Below are positions 8,631-16,529 of a DNA stretch of 64,000 bases, piece by piece. The translations under genes and the position numbers were made by a program. The notes beneath the pieces are model-generated. The model saw nothing but the letters and a program-made list of their open reading frames with translations, ran no database searches and was not told the DNA's origin. The DNA comes from Thermomicrobiales bacterium (GTDB lineage Bacteria > Chloroflexota > Chloroflexia > Thermomicrobiales > UBA6265): contig JAWKPF010000006.1 in NCBI GenBank assembly GCA_041390825.1, positions 144,925 to 208,924 on the forward strand, read 5' to 3'. The first letter of the stretch is position 1. Each line of letters opens with the position of its first letter.

Positions 8631-10874
8631 CTACACCGGTTGCGCTGCCAATGCGGTGTCGCCTGGCGCGCCACCGCGCTCGGCAAGTTCCGGTTCCACC
8701 CGCTTGAGCAGCACCGCATTGACCGCCACGATAATAGAAGAAAGGCTCATCAATAACGCCGCCCACTCCGGGCGGAGCTCGATGCCAAAGCGGGGGTACA
8801 GCACTCCGGCCGCAATCGGGATTGCCAGGATGTTGTAGACGCTGGCCCAGCCGAGGTTTTCCTTCATCTTCCGCACCGTCGCTTTGGAAAGCGTGATGGC
8901 GCGGTGGATGTCGAGGGGGTCGCTGCGCATCAGCACGACGTTGGCCGTTTCGATCGCCACGTCGGTCCCGGCGCCGATTGCAATGCCAATATCGGCCTGC
9001 GCCAGAGCGGGTGCGTCGTTGACCCCGTCGCCAACCATGGCCACACGTTTGCCCTCCCGTTGCAACTGAGCCACATACGACGCTTTCTCCGCGGGGAGCA
9101 CTTCGGCAAACACGCGCTCGATACCGAGCTCGCGCGCCACCGCTTCTGCGGTGCGCCGGTTGTCGCCGCTCATCATGACCGCTTCGATCCCCGCGGCCTC
9201 GAACCGCCGAATCGTCTCGCGCGCGGTCGGTTTGATGGTGTCGGCAACGGCCAGGATGGCCGCCGGCTGGCCATCGACGGCCATCAGGATCGGGGTCCGT
9301 CCCAGACTGGCCAGCTCGTCGACCTGAGGGAGAAGGCGGTCGACCGAAATACCGCGATCCCGCATCAGCCTGGCATTGCCGAGCAGCACGGACTTCCCAT
9401 CGACCACGGCTTCGATGCCATGCCCCGCGACCGCCTCGAAGGTGGTCGCATCGGCAACAGACAATCCACGCGCGCGCGCGCCATCGACGATGGCCTGCGA
9501 CAGCGGATGCTCGGACCCGACTTCGGCGGCAGCAGCCAGACGCAGGATCTCGTCATCAGTGAAACCCGGTTGCGCGAGCACATCGGTCAGGCTTGGCTTT
9601 CCTTCGGTCAAGGTGCCGGTCTTGTCCAGCACGACCACCTGCACCCCGGCGACACCCTCGAGGGTGGCCGCGTCCTTGATGAGGATGTTGTGCCGCGCGG
9701 CGATACCGGTTCCCACCGCCACCGCAGTCGGAGTCGCCAGACCCAACGCATCCGGGCAGGCGATGACGACGGCCGAGATCGCGAATGTCAACGCGGTGAC
9801 GAACCCAACACTCCCGAACAGACTCCAGGCAACGAAGGTCAACACCCCGGAGCCCACCGCCAGGATCACCAGATACTGCGCGGCCTTGTCGGCCAGACGC
9901 TGGCCGGGCGCCTTCGAGTTCTGCGCGTGCTGCACCATGGCCACGATCTGGGCGAGCGCGGTATCCGCCCCCACTTTGGTTGCCACGAAGGTCAGGGTTC
10001 CCGCTTGGTTGATCGAACCGCCGATCACCTCGTCGCCCGGCCCCTTTTGCACCGGCAAGCTCTCCCCGGTGACCAGCGCCTCGTCGACACTGGACGAACC
10101 CGAACGCACCTCGCCATCGACCGGAATCTTCTCGCCGGGCCGCACGAGCACGACATCGCCGGCCACGATCTCCGCCGTCGGAACCTCGATTTCCTGCCCA
10201 CCGCGCACGACCGTCGCGGTCGGAGGCACCAGATCGAAGAGCGCGCGCAACGCATCGGTGGTGCCGCGGCGGCTCTTCGTCTCCATCCAGTGACCGAAGA
10301 GCACGAAGGTCACCAACATCGCGGCAGCTTCGAAGAAGACATCTTCCTCACCCAGCGCCATGAGCACGATGCTGGCTCCATACGCGGCCAGGACGCCGGT
10401 GGCGATGAGCACGCTCATGTCGAGTTGGCGGGAACGCAGGGCATGGTAGGCGCCGGAAAGAAAGATCCAACCAGCCCAGAACACGACCGGAGTGGCCAGC
10501 AGGAGCATGATCCACTCGGCCGAAATCGGAGTGGGCAGGTCGACGCCGAAGAAATCACGCCCCAAAGGTGAATAGAGCACCGTCGGGATGGTCAGCGCCA
10601 ACGCGACCAGAAACCGGTTGCGCATATCCCGTTCCATGGCCGCGGCCATGGCTGGATCGCTCATGTCATGGCTCATTCCGCCATGCGCGCCGCCTTCATG
10701 CGCGGACATCTGATGACCGTCATGGCGCATGTCATCGTGCCGGGCGTCCGCTGCTTCGGGCATCGCCTGATGGTGTTCGTGCCCGGGAGCCACCGCTGGC
10801 GGGACGGGCTCCATGAGGTGATCGTGCGAATCGTGAGAACTGGTTGCGCCGTGGACGGTGTGCTGATGGTTCAT
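8631..10874 (-). CDS. Heavy-metal (copper-type) P1B ATPase with His-rich N-terminus
   Basis: 747 aa. Membrane pump using ATP to expel metal, probably copper. The first ~75 residues are rich in His and Met (HEHHQAM, MSHDMSD), as in CopB-type pumps, with no CxxC metal-binding domain. Core motifs are present: TGE actuator (LVTGESLPVQKG), phosphorylation site DKTGTLTEG near residue 416, SEHPLSQAI, MSGDNRRTAE and GDGVNDAPALAQADIG. The ion-binding membrane motif is CPD (Cys373-Pro-Asp) rather than the common CPC or CPH. A CsoR-like operator lies about 66 bases upstream of the start (10940-10958), consistent with copper-induced expression. It is convergent with the cupin gene on its left. Confidence 0.93.
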   Translation of the reverse strand: MNHQHTVHGATSSHDSHDHLMEPVPPAVAPGHEHHQAMPEAADARHDDMRHDGHQMSAHEGGAHGGMSHDMSDPAMAAAMERDMRNRFLVALALTIPTVLYSPLGRDFFGVDLPTPISAEWIMLLLATPVVFWAGWIFLSGAYHALRSRQLDMSVLIATGVLAAYGASIVLMALGEEDVFFEAAAMLVTFVLFGHWMETKSRRGTTDALRALFDLVPPTATVVRGGQEIEVPTAEIVAGDVVLVRPGEKIPVDGEVRSGSSSVDEALVTGESLPVQKGPGDEVIGGSINQAGTLTFVATKVGADTALAQIVAMVQHAQNSKAPGQRLADKAAQYLVILAVGSGVLTFVAWSLFGSVGFVTALTFAISAVVIACPDALGLATPTAVAVGTGIAARHNILIKDAATLEGVAGVQVVVLDKTGTLTEGKPSLTDVLAQPGFTDDEILRLAAAAEVGSEHPLSQAIVDGARARGLSVADATTFEAVAGHGIEAVVDGKSVLLGNARLMRDRGISVDRLLPQVDELASLGRTPILMAVDGQPAAILAVADTIKPTARETIRRFEAAGIEAVMMSGDNRRTAEAVARELGIERVFAEVLPAEKASYVAQLQREGKRVAMVGDGVNDAPALAQADIGIAIGAGTDVAIETANVVLMRSDPLDIHRAITLSKATVRKMKENLGWASVYNILAIPIAAGVLYPRFGIELRPEWAALLMSLSSIIVAVNAVLLKRVEPELAERGGAPGDTALAAQPV

Positions 10875-10939
10875 AAGTACGGTCCTTCCGGCCGGGATGT
10901 GTTGCGGGACGGAGCAAGCGACCCGTCTTCACTTCGCAG

Positions 10940-10958
10940 TATACCCCTGGGGGGTATA
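10940..10958. promoter_or_regulatory. CsoR-type copper operator upstream of the P1B ATPase
   Basis: TATACCCCTGGGGGGTATA reads almost as a palindrome with the TACCCC/GGGGTA core known for CsoR-family operators. It sits 66-84 bases upstream of the ATPase start and so probably overlaps its promoter. No CsoR gene is visible in this window, so the repressor would be encoded elsewhere. Confidence 0.7.
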
Positions 10959-11018
10959 TTTTGGAAGCCCCCAAGACGCAACCCGCCGCCGCCCATCCCA
11001 TCCGCACTCACAAGACGG

Positions 11019-11050
11019 TCGAACCCCAGCGTTGCAACGCTGGGGTTCGA
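11019..11050. repeat. Perfect 32-base palindrome
   Basis: The 16-base arm TCGAACCCCAGCGTTG is followed immediately by its exact reverse complement. A second shorter palindrome (CGCCCCGACCGGGGCG) lies at 11072-11087. They lie between the divergent promoter region of the copper ATPase and the 3' end of the gene at 11124. They may act as a terminator for that leftward gene (there is no T-run), as a regulator-binding site, or be a mobile palindromic repeat. Confidence 0.7.
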
Positions 11051-11123
11051 CACAAAATCGCTCTCCTGTTCCGCCCCGACCGGGGCGCGCCACTCTAGGT
11101 CCAGATCCCTGCGTGATTCGTTC

Positions 11124-11729
11124 TTAACAGCGCGGATCCCATGGAGTGCAACCAAGCAGCGAATCGATAAAGAGGCTGGCTGGCCCGAATTCGGCGGGGT
11201 AGCCGTCGGGGCCGAGTGGATCGGACTCGAAACCGTAACCGGAGCTCTCCAGCACATCGACATCCAGAATCTTGGCGATGTAGGTCAGGGTTGCGTCGCC
11301 GGCATCGTATACCGGATCGGTCAACTCGAGAATCACCACGTCGGCGCCGCTTTCGGTATCGATCACCAGAGCAGCATTGGGCGGATCATCGGACGAGAAG
11401 TCGAGTAGCTCGAGAAACCGCTCGGTCGAGACCGATCCCGCGATGCGCGCCGGACGATCGGAAAAGAAAACGGTCTGCGCCGGCGCTCCCTGCAGCGTCA
11501 GCATCCAGCTTTGGACGCCGTCCGTGGCCTGATCGAGCATGCCGGATGTAAAGCCCGACTGCACGAAGAGATACGCGGTTTCATCCCCAGCCGCGGAAGG
11601 GGTGCCTTCATCATGAGCAGCCACGCCATGGGTAGCCAACGCGAAGCCGCCGAAACCCGCCAAGGCAGCGGCGGCAAGCGCGGTGCGGCGGGACAGCCGC
11701 GAGTTCGGAGCAGAAAGTTCGAATGCCAT
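11124..11729 (-). CDS. Tat-exported protein of unknown function
   Basis: About 201 aa from the ATG at 11729, which has GGAG seven bases upstream (an ATG 12 bases earlier has no such site). The N-terminus carries a twin-arginine signal (SRRTALAAAALAGFGGFAL) and a likely cleavage after THGVAA. The mature part is acidic with no Cys pair except near the C-terminus (GCTPWDPRC). Segments such as AYLFVQSGFTSG and AALVIDTESGADVVILEL suggest a compact beta-rich secreted domain. I do not recognise the family. It stands alone between the copper ATPase promoter region and a repeat-bearing spacer. Confidence 0.75.
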   Translation of the reverse strand: MAFELSAPNSRLSRRTALAAAALAGFGGFALATHGVAAHDEGTPSAAGDETAYLFVQSGFTSGMLDQATDGVQSWMLTLQGAPAQTVFFSDRPARIAGSVSTERFLELLDFSSDDPPNAALVIDTESGADVVILELTDPVYDAGDATLTYIAKILDVDVLESSGYGFESDPLGPDGYPAEFGPASLFIDSLLGCTPWDPRC

Positions 11730-11849
11730 TGTGAGCTCCATTCGGTACGCAACGAAAACGGGCGACGCTCGATCGCGCCGCCCTCCATCTTACCGGGATC
11801 TCTGCACCAATCCGCTGCGGTGTTGAAAGAACGCAGTCGCCTCCCCGCG

Positions 11850-11877
11850 GTCATTCTGAGCGAAGCGAAGAATCTCG
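11850..11877 (+). repeat. Single copy of the TCATcCTGAGCGAAG repeat
   Basis: TCATTCTGAGCGAAGCGAAG followed by AATCTCGC. It is one degenerate copy of the dispersed family found four times at 27862-28022 and once inverted at about 30400-30427. It sits in the 237-base spacer between two leftward genes. Confidence 0.75.
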
Positions 11878-11966
11878 CGCGTTGGCGTTGCCCAAAGTCC
11901 GCTCTCTGCTCTCCGTAGCCGCAGCCCTCCGTGGCTGCCCCGCCAACCCTCGATGAACAAGACCCG

Positions 11967-12929
11967 TCAGTCTGCCGCGATGGTGCTCAGCTTGACCGGG
12001 TAGCCGTGCGCGGTGCGGCCCACGTTGCCTTCGAAGTCGTAGGTGGTCTTGAACCGCTCGTGCTGACCGGTGGCGTGCGGCTTGGTGCGCGCCAGCAGCT
12101 CGCGCTTCTGCTCGTCGGTCATCGGCTCGAAACTCGTCGCGATGGCCAGGTTCTGCTGCATGACCTCGATGCTGTCCATACCGGAAACCACCGTCGCCAC
12201 CGGCAGGCTCATGGCATAGCCCAGGGCCTCGGCCGGGGTGATCGTGGTGTCGAGCCCGAAAATATCGCCCGAAGCGAACGATTTCATGCCGATGACCGCG
12301 ATCCCCTGTTCCTGGCAGATCGGGAGAATCTCCTGCTCGAAGCTCTTGTAGTGCGCGTCCAGCACGTTGAGCGGCATTTGCACCGCATCGAACGGGAACC
12401 CCTGCGAGAGCATGCGCTTGTGAATGGCCGGGTCCTTGTGACCGGTGAAGCCGATGTAGCGCACCAGCCCCTTCTCCTTCGCCTTCAGCAACGCCTCGGC
12501 CGATCCGCCCGGGGCGAAGATCCAATCGACATCGTCCTCCCAAACGACCTCATGGATCTGCCAGAGATCGAGATAGTCGGTCTGCAACCGGCGCAGACTA
12601 TCTTCCAGCTTCCACATGGAATGGTTCGCCTTGCGATCGTGGGCGCAATCCTTGGTCATCAGGAAAGCGTCCTTGCGCCGGCCGTCCATAGCCAGCGCCT
12701 TGCCCATGCGCCGTTCCGACTCGCCGTCGTTGTACTCCCAGGCGTTGTCCATGAAGGTCGCGCCGGCATCCATGCACTCGTGCACGATTCGGATCGCCGT
12801 TTCCTCCGAGCACCGTGGCAACGCCAGATGCGCGCCGCCAACGCAGAGCAAACTCACCTGCTCGTCATACGTCCCGAATTGCCGCGTAGGAACCGAACCC
12901 GCCATCCGAACCCTCCCGTCCGTCGCCAT
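11967..12929 (-). CDS. Aldo/keto reductase
   Basis: About 320 aa from the ATG at 12929. The frame is open further upstream, but the domain begins here with PTRQFGTYDEQVSLLCVGG. NADPH-dependent carbonyl reductase of the AKR superfamily. The catalytic tetrad is visible as Asp61 and Tyr66 in DNAWEYNDGESERRMG, Lys93 in MTKDC and His126 in DLWQIHEV. Cofactor-side segments (YIGFTGHKDPAIHKRM, VATVVSGMDSIEVMQQNLA) are intact. The YLDLWQIH form is typical of the large bacterial AKR group often annotated as oxidoreductases of unknown substrate. It is divergent from the lipase gene at 13080. Confidence 0.9.
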   Translation of the reverse strand: MATDGRVRMAGSVPTRQFGTYDEQVSLLCVGGAHLALPRCSEETAIRIVHECMDAGATFMDNAWEYNDGESERRMGKALAMDGRRKDAFLMTKDCAHDRKANHSMWKLEDSLRRLQTDYLDLWQIHEVVWEDDVDWIFAPGGSAEALLKAKEKGLVRYIGFTGHKDPAIHKRMLSQGFPFDAVQMPLNVLDAHYKSFEQEILPICQEQGIAVIGMKSFASGDIFGLDTTITPAEALGYAMSLPVATVVSGMDSIEVMQQNLAIATSFEPMTDEQKRELLARTKPHATGQHERFKTTYDFEGNVGRTAHGYPVKLSTIAAD

Positions 12930-13079
12930 GAGGTATCGCTGCCTGCACAATACCCGGCTCGATCGTTCGATGCAATTCGAGGGCGGCCCGCTGCCAGTCA
13001 TCCTTGGGCATACTACCGAATCTGGGCCGCGCCCCGAGGCGTTTTCGTACTTCAAACATGAAAGCGGGCATCCTGTAGC

Positions 13080-14309
13080 ATGGCGACATCGAAACGCACC
13101 TGGACCCAGCGGCTGAAAAACTGGTCGATTGTCATCGGGCTACTGCTACTTTGTCTTCTCTTCGGCATCTATGTCTGGTTCAACAAGGAAGCAAGCCCGG
13201 TCCAACCGGGCAGTTTCTACACCCCACCTGATCCATTGCCCGCCGGCGTGGCCGGCGACGTGATTCGCAGCGAAACGATCACCCGCGGTCTGCCCACGGG
13301 CGCCCAGGCCTGGCGCGTCCTCTACCTTTCCAACGATCTGAACGATCAGCCGATCGCGGTTTCCGGCTTGGTTGTCGCGCCCACCGCGAAATCGGAGACA
13401 CCACGCCAGATTGTGGCCATCGCGCGGGGCACCCAGGGAATCTACCCCTATTGCGGCACCAGCCAGCTACCGGACGCGCTGACGCATATCGACTTGCTGC
13501 AAACCATGATCGACCAGGGTTTCGTAGTCGCTGTCACTGACTATCCTGGCATCGGCACCCCAGGCATCAGCCCGTATCTCGTTGGCAAGGTGGAAGGGCA
13601 AACCGTGCTCGATTCTGTGCGCGCCGCCCGCAATCTGGTGCCTGAGGCCGGCGCCGACTTCGCCATCGTCGGCGCGTCCCAGGGCGGGCATTCGGCTATG
13701 TTCGCCTCGCAACTGGCGCCGGCATACGCCCCGGAGTTGACCCTTAAAGGTACCGTTACCCAGGCGGGCGCCTTCGACCTGGAGGGGATTCTCGAAGCCC
13801 GCAGCGCCGATCGCGTCGGCGGTATCCTCTTCCCCTTCGTCTTCTACGCTTGGAGCAATGCCTACGCCATTCCGCTCGACGGGGTCATCGAGCCCAGCGA
13901 GGTCGAAGTGGCGGAACGGCTTTCCAAGGCATGTATCACCTCCCCGCTGGGATACCTGAGAATCCGCCACATCCCCACCGGCGGCGAACTGTTGGCCATC
14001 GACCCCACCACCACCGAGCCATGGAGCACCCTGATCGAGGAAAACACTCCCACCGGACCGGTCGATGCCCCACTCCTGCTCGTACATGGCACCGCCGATC
14101 AGGTCATTCCTTTCCAGGGAAGCGTGGACGAGGCCGCCCGTCGCTGCGCTGAAGGGGAAGACGTCACCTTCCTGCAATACCTGGACACAACGCACGATTC
14201 TCAACCCCAATCGATGCTGACCGTGCTCGGCTGGGTGGTCGATCGTTTCGCGGATAAGCCCTCGACCTCCAACTGCGCCAACCGGCCTCCGCCGGGAACG
14301 GGATCTTGA
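13080..14309 (+). CDS. Membrane-anchored secretory lipase / alpha-beta hydrolase
   Basis: 409 aa. An uncleaved signal anchor (SIVIGLLLLCLLFGIYVWF, residues 16-34) places the enzyme outside the membrane. The hydrolase resembles the secretory lipase (LIP) family: nucleophile Ser200 in VGASQGGHSAMF, preceded by VAVTDYPGIGTPG and YLVGKVEGQTVLD. The acid lies in LLVHGTADQVIP and the His in LDTTHDSQ. Members hydrolyse lipids or esters. The hydrophobic anchor and the following genes, which also begin with one membrane helix, suggest a small extracytoplasmic cluster reading through dsbA and VKOR. Confidence 0.87.
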   Translation: MATSKRTWTQRLKNWSIVIGLLLLCLLFGIYVWFNKEASPVQPGSFYTPPDPLPAGVAGDVIRSETITRGLPTGAQAWRVLYLSNDLNDQPIAVSGLVVAPTAKSETPRQIVAIARGTQGIYPYCGTSQLPDALTHIDLLQTMIDQGFVVAVTDYPGIGTPGISPYLVGKVEGQTVLDSVRAARNLVPEAGADFAIVGASQGGHSAMFASQLAPAYAPELTLKGTVTQAGAFDLEGILEARSADRVGGILFPFVFYAWSNAYAIPLDGVIEPSEVEVAERLSKACITSPLGYLRIRHIPTGGELLAIDPTTTEPWSTLIEENTPTGPVDAPLLLVHGTADQVIPFQGSVDEAARRCAEGEDVTFLQYLDTTHDSQPQSMLTVLGWVVDRFADKPSTSNCANRPPPGTGS

Positions 14310-14417
14310 GCCCTTAGCGAGTATCCTCCTGCCGCCTGCTTCATCAGCGAATCTTTAGAATCGACTCCTACAATCGAGGCTCGACCGTTCGCATCCCCAC
14401 CCCGCCCGACCGAGCCG

Positions 14418-14741
14418 ATGTTCGAAACGCGACCTATACCTATCGTCCCTGGCGTCTCCCGGAAAGCGCGTCTCTCCCAGCTGTGGGGTGTGGGTGTGCT
14501 GATTGGCATGACGCTGCTCTTTGCCGTCTACCTCTGGTCCTCGCGTGAATCCACCGCAGTGCGGCCGGTGGATGTCGTCACCCTCCAGTCACCCGCGCAT
14601 GCCGGCAGCAGCACCATCCAGATCGTGCCCTATCGGCAGGAGTTCGCGCCTGACTGTCCCCTGGACACCCCCTCCAGCGGCTTTTGTCTGGTGATCGTCG
14701 ACAGCCCAACCCCAACCCCCGGCTCCATGACCTTCACCTAA
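14418..14741 (+). CDS. Small single-pass membrane protein, unknown
   Basis: 107 aa. A short basic N-terminus is followed by one membrane helix (LWGVGVLIGMTLLFAVYLW) and an outside tail of about 65 residues with two cysteines (APDCPLDT, GFCLVIV). The membrane segment resembles that of the lipase upstream. No family recognised. It sits between the lipase and another small exported protein, all on the same strand, and the two outside cysteines are compatible with being a client of the downstream disulfide module. Confidence 0.6.
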   Translation: MFETRPIPIVPGVSRKARLSQLWGVGVLIGMTLLFAVYLWSSRESTAVRPVDVVTLQSPAHAGSSTIQIVPYRQEFAPDCPLDTPSSGFCLVIVDSPTPTPGSMTFT

Positions 14742-14805
14742 CCCGCAACCGGCTACACTTCCCCCAGCGGGACGACCTTCGTATCCGTCGTCCGCGCAAA
14801 CTGTT

Positions 14806-15213
14806 ATGTCGATTTTGCTACGCTTCTTCACCCTGATCACCATTGCCGCCGCGGGTTTCGCGTTGCCCATGAGCTGCGCGCAAACCTCCGCTGCCGCACC
14901 GGTGACCATCGACATCCCGGCGGTCCAGCATATCGACGTTGCCACGCCGGAACCGCCGCTCGAGCACATCGGCGCGACGCTCGCCCAACACCTGAGCGAA
15001 ACCCTGCCGCTCGACTGCGGCGACGGCGCCACGCCCAGCGCCAGCGAACACCCCGCCACCTTCGACACCCAGCCGTTCGTACCCGGCTATCTGGTCTCCA
15101 CCATTCAATTGGATGAGGAAGCAACCGATTTCTTCGCCCCGCCACCGGCGCTCATCCAGATCGACAGCCGCGCCGGTCCGCCCGACGCTCCACCGCCCAA
15201 ATCCATCGACTGA
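14806..15213 (+). CDS. Small exported protein, unknown
   Basis: 135 aa. A signal peptide (LLRFFTLITIAAAGFALPMS) ends in a CAQ that could be a lipobox-like site (PMSC). The mature region is acidic and proline-rich and includes LPLDCGDGA and a PPPALIQI tail. No family recognised. The opposing strand is also open here, but the signal peptide and strand agreement with dsbA favour this call. It lies 88 bases before dsbA. Confidence 0.55.
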   Translation: MSILLRFFTLITIAAAGFALPMSCAQTSAAAPVTIDIPAVQHIDVATPEPPLEHIGATLAQHLSETLPLDCGDGATPSASEHPATFDTQPFVPGYLVSTIQLDEEATDFFAPPPALIQIDSRAGPPDAPPPKSID

Positions 15214-15301
15214 TCGCGCGGTTCCTGCGCGATCGAGCCGCCCAACCGCTCCCCCGGGAGTGGCTTCGTGACGTTTCTCGTTCGATGGAGAATCAAAACC
15301 A

Positions 15302-16027
15302 ATGGCAACATCCAGCAAACAAAAACGCAAAACCCGCGCCCAGGTGCGCGCCGAAGCCGAGGCGTCCCGCCGACGCCGGATCGCGCTCATTGCCGGCGCG
15401 GTGGCGCTGGCCGTGCTCGTGGCTGGCGCGCTGATCTGGACCAATCGCGACGCCAGCGATCTGCCCACCCTGCAGGTGGCCGAAGCCGCCGCGCTGGAGG
15501 GCATTCCAACCGACGGCCGCGTGATCGGCAATCCGGACGCGCCGGTTCATCTGGTCGAATATGGCGACTACCAATGCCCCGCCTGCGCCAGTTTCAATAC
15601 CCAGGTCTTCCCTGAGCTGCTCTCGACCTATATCGCCACCGGGCAGGTGAGCTTCGAATTCCGCGATCTCGCCTTCCTGGGCGCCGATTCGGTCACCGCC
15701 GCGCAAGCCGCCGCCTGCTCGATCGAGCAAGACGGCTACTGGCCGTATCACGAAACCATCTACGCCAATCACTATGGCGAGAATCTCGGCAACCTGAGCG
15801 AATCCCGCCTGCTGAAGATGGCCGAACTTTCCGGGCTCGACCGCGACGAGATCGAATCGTGCCTCGACGACGGCGCCACCTCCGCCGAGGTGCAGGCGAT
15901 GCATCAGGAAGCCACCGGGCTCGGTATCGACAGCACGCCGTCCTTTGTCATGAATGGCGAGGTCGTCCCCTGGCAGGGATGGGACGCGCTGAAGCAGACG
16001 CTCGATGCAGCCCTCGCGAACCAATAG
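15302..16027 (+). CDS. Membrane-anchored DsbA-like thiol oxidoreductase
   Basis: 241 aa. Introduces disulfides into exported proteins. A basic N-terminus and one membrane helix (IALIAGAVALAVLVAGALIW, about residues 27-46) anchor a thioredoxin-fold domain with active site Cys92-Pro-Ala-Cys95 in EYGDYQCPACASF. The cis-Pro loop is STPSFVMNGE, and the helical insertion typical of DsbA-like Thioredoxin_4 proteins is present. It overlaps the start of the VKOR gene by 23 bases, so the two are translationally linked: VKOR would reoxidise this protein using quinone. This pairing replaces DsbB in many Actinobacteria and Chloroflexota. Confidence 0.93.
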   Translation: MATSSKQKRKTRAQVRAEAEASRRRRIALIAGAVALAVLVAGALIWTNRDASDLPTLQVAEAAALEGIPTDGRVIGNPDAPVHLVEYGDYQCPACASFNTQVFPELLSTYIATGQVSFEFRDLAFLGADSVTAAQAAACSIEQDGYWPYHETIYANHYGENLGNLSESRLLKMAELSGLDRDEIESCLDDGATSAEVQAMHQEATGLGIDSTPSFVMNGEVVPWQGWDALKQTLDAALANQ

Positions 16028-16529
16028 CCGCCTGACCGTGGTCTCGCTCGCCCTGGCGTTGGGCGGGATCGCGGTCTCTGCCTATCTCACCCTGGTGCAC
16101 TACCGGGACGATCTGCTGGTCTGCGCGGTGGGCGGCTGCCACACCGTGCAGAAAAGCCCCTATGCCGAACTGGAGGGCGTGCCCGTCGCCCTCCTCGGCC
16201 TCGGCATGTTCGTCGTCATGACCGTCCTCTTCCTCCTTCGCCGGGCCAAACCCGAGTGGGCCGGAAACATCACCCTCGCCACCTTCGCGCTGGCGCTGGC
16301 CGGCGCGGTCTTCGCCATCTATCTCACCTATCTGGAACTCTTCGTCATCGACGCCATCTGCCAGTGGTGCGTGCTGACCGCCATCATCATCTGGGCGATG
16401 CTGGTCGTGGAGGCAAAACTGGTATTCGACACCTCGTCGGACGATCAATCCCTATCGGACGATCTTCCGGACGACGAACAACCGCCCGACGATACGACGG
16501 TGAATATCCAGAACTCGGCTGGCTCCTGA
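16005..16529 (+). CDS. VKOR-family quinone-dependent disulfide reoxidase
   Basis: 174 aa integral membrane protein with four hydrophobic segments. Cys40 and Cys45 (LLVCAVGGCHTVQKSPYAE) form the shuttle pair with the conserved following Ser. Cys119 and Cys122 (DAICQWCVLTA) form the redox centre beside the quinone site. It takes electrons from the DsbA-like protein encoded just upstream and passes them to quinone. The acidic C-terminal tail is non-conserved. Its last 85 bases overlap the 3' end of the convergent gene at 16445-17653. Confidence 0.93.
   Translation: MQPSRTNSRLTVVSLALALGGIAVSAYLTLVHYRDDLLVCAVGGCHTVQKSPYAELEGVPVALLGLGMFVVMTVLFLLRRAKPEWAGNITLATFALALAGAVFAIYLTYLELFVIDAICQWCVLTAIIIWAMLVVEAKLVFDTSSDDQSLSDDLPDDEQPPDDTTVNIQNSAGS

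Noticed and set aside
8904..10571. Long plus-strand open frame opposite the copper ATPase
   Set aside because: Composition is that of an antisense shadow of a high-GC gene and it has no domain.
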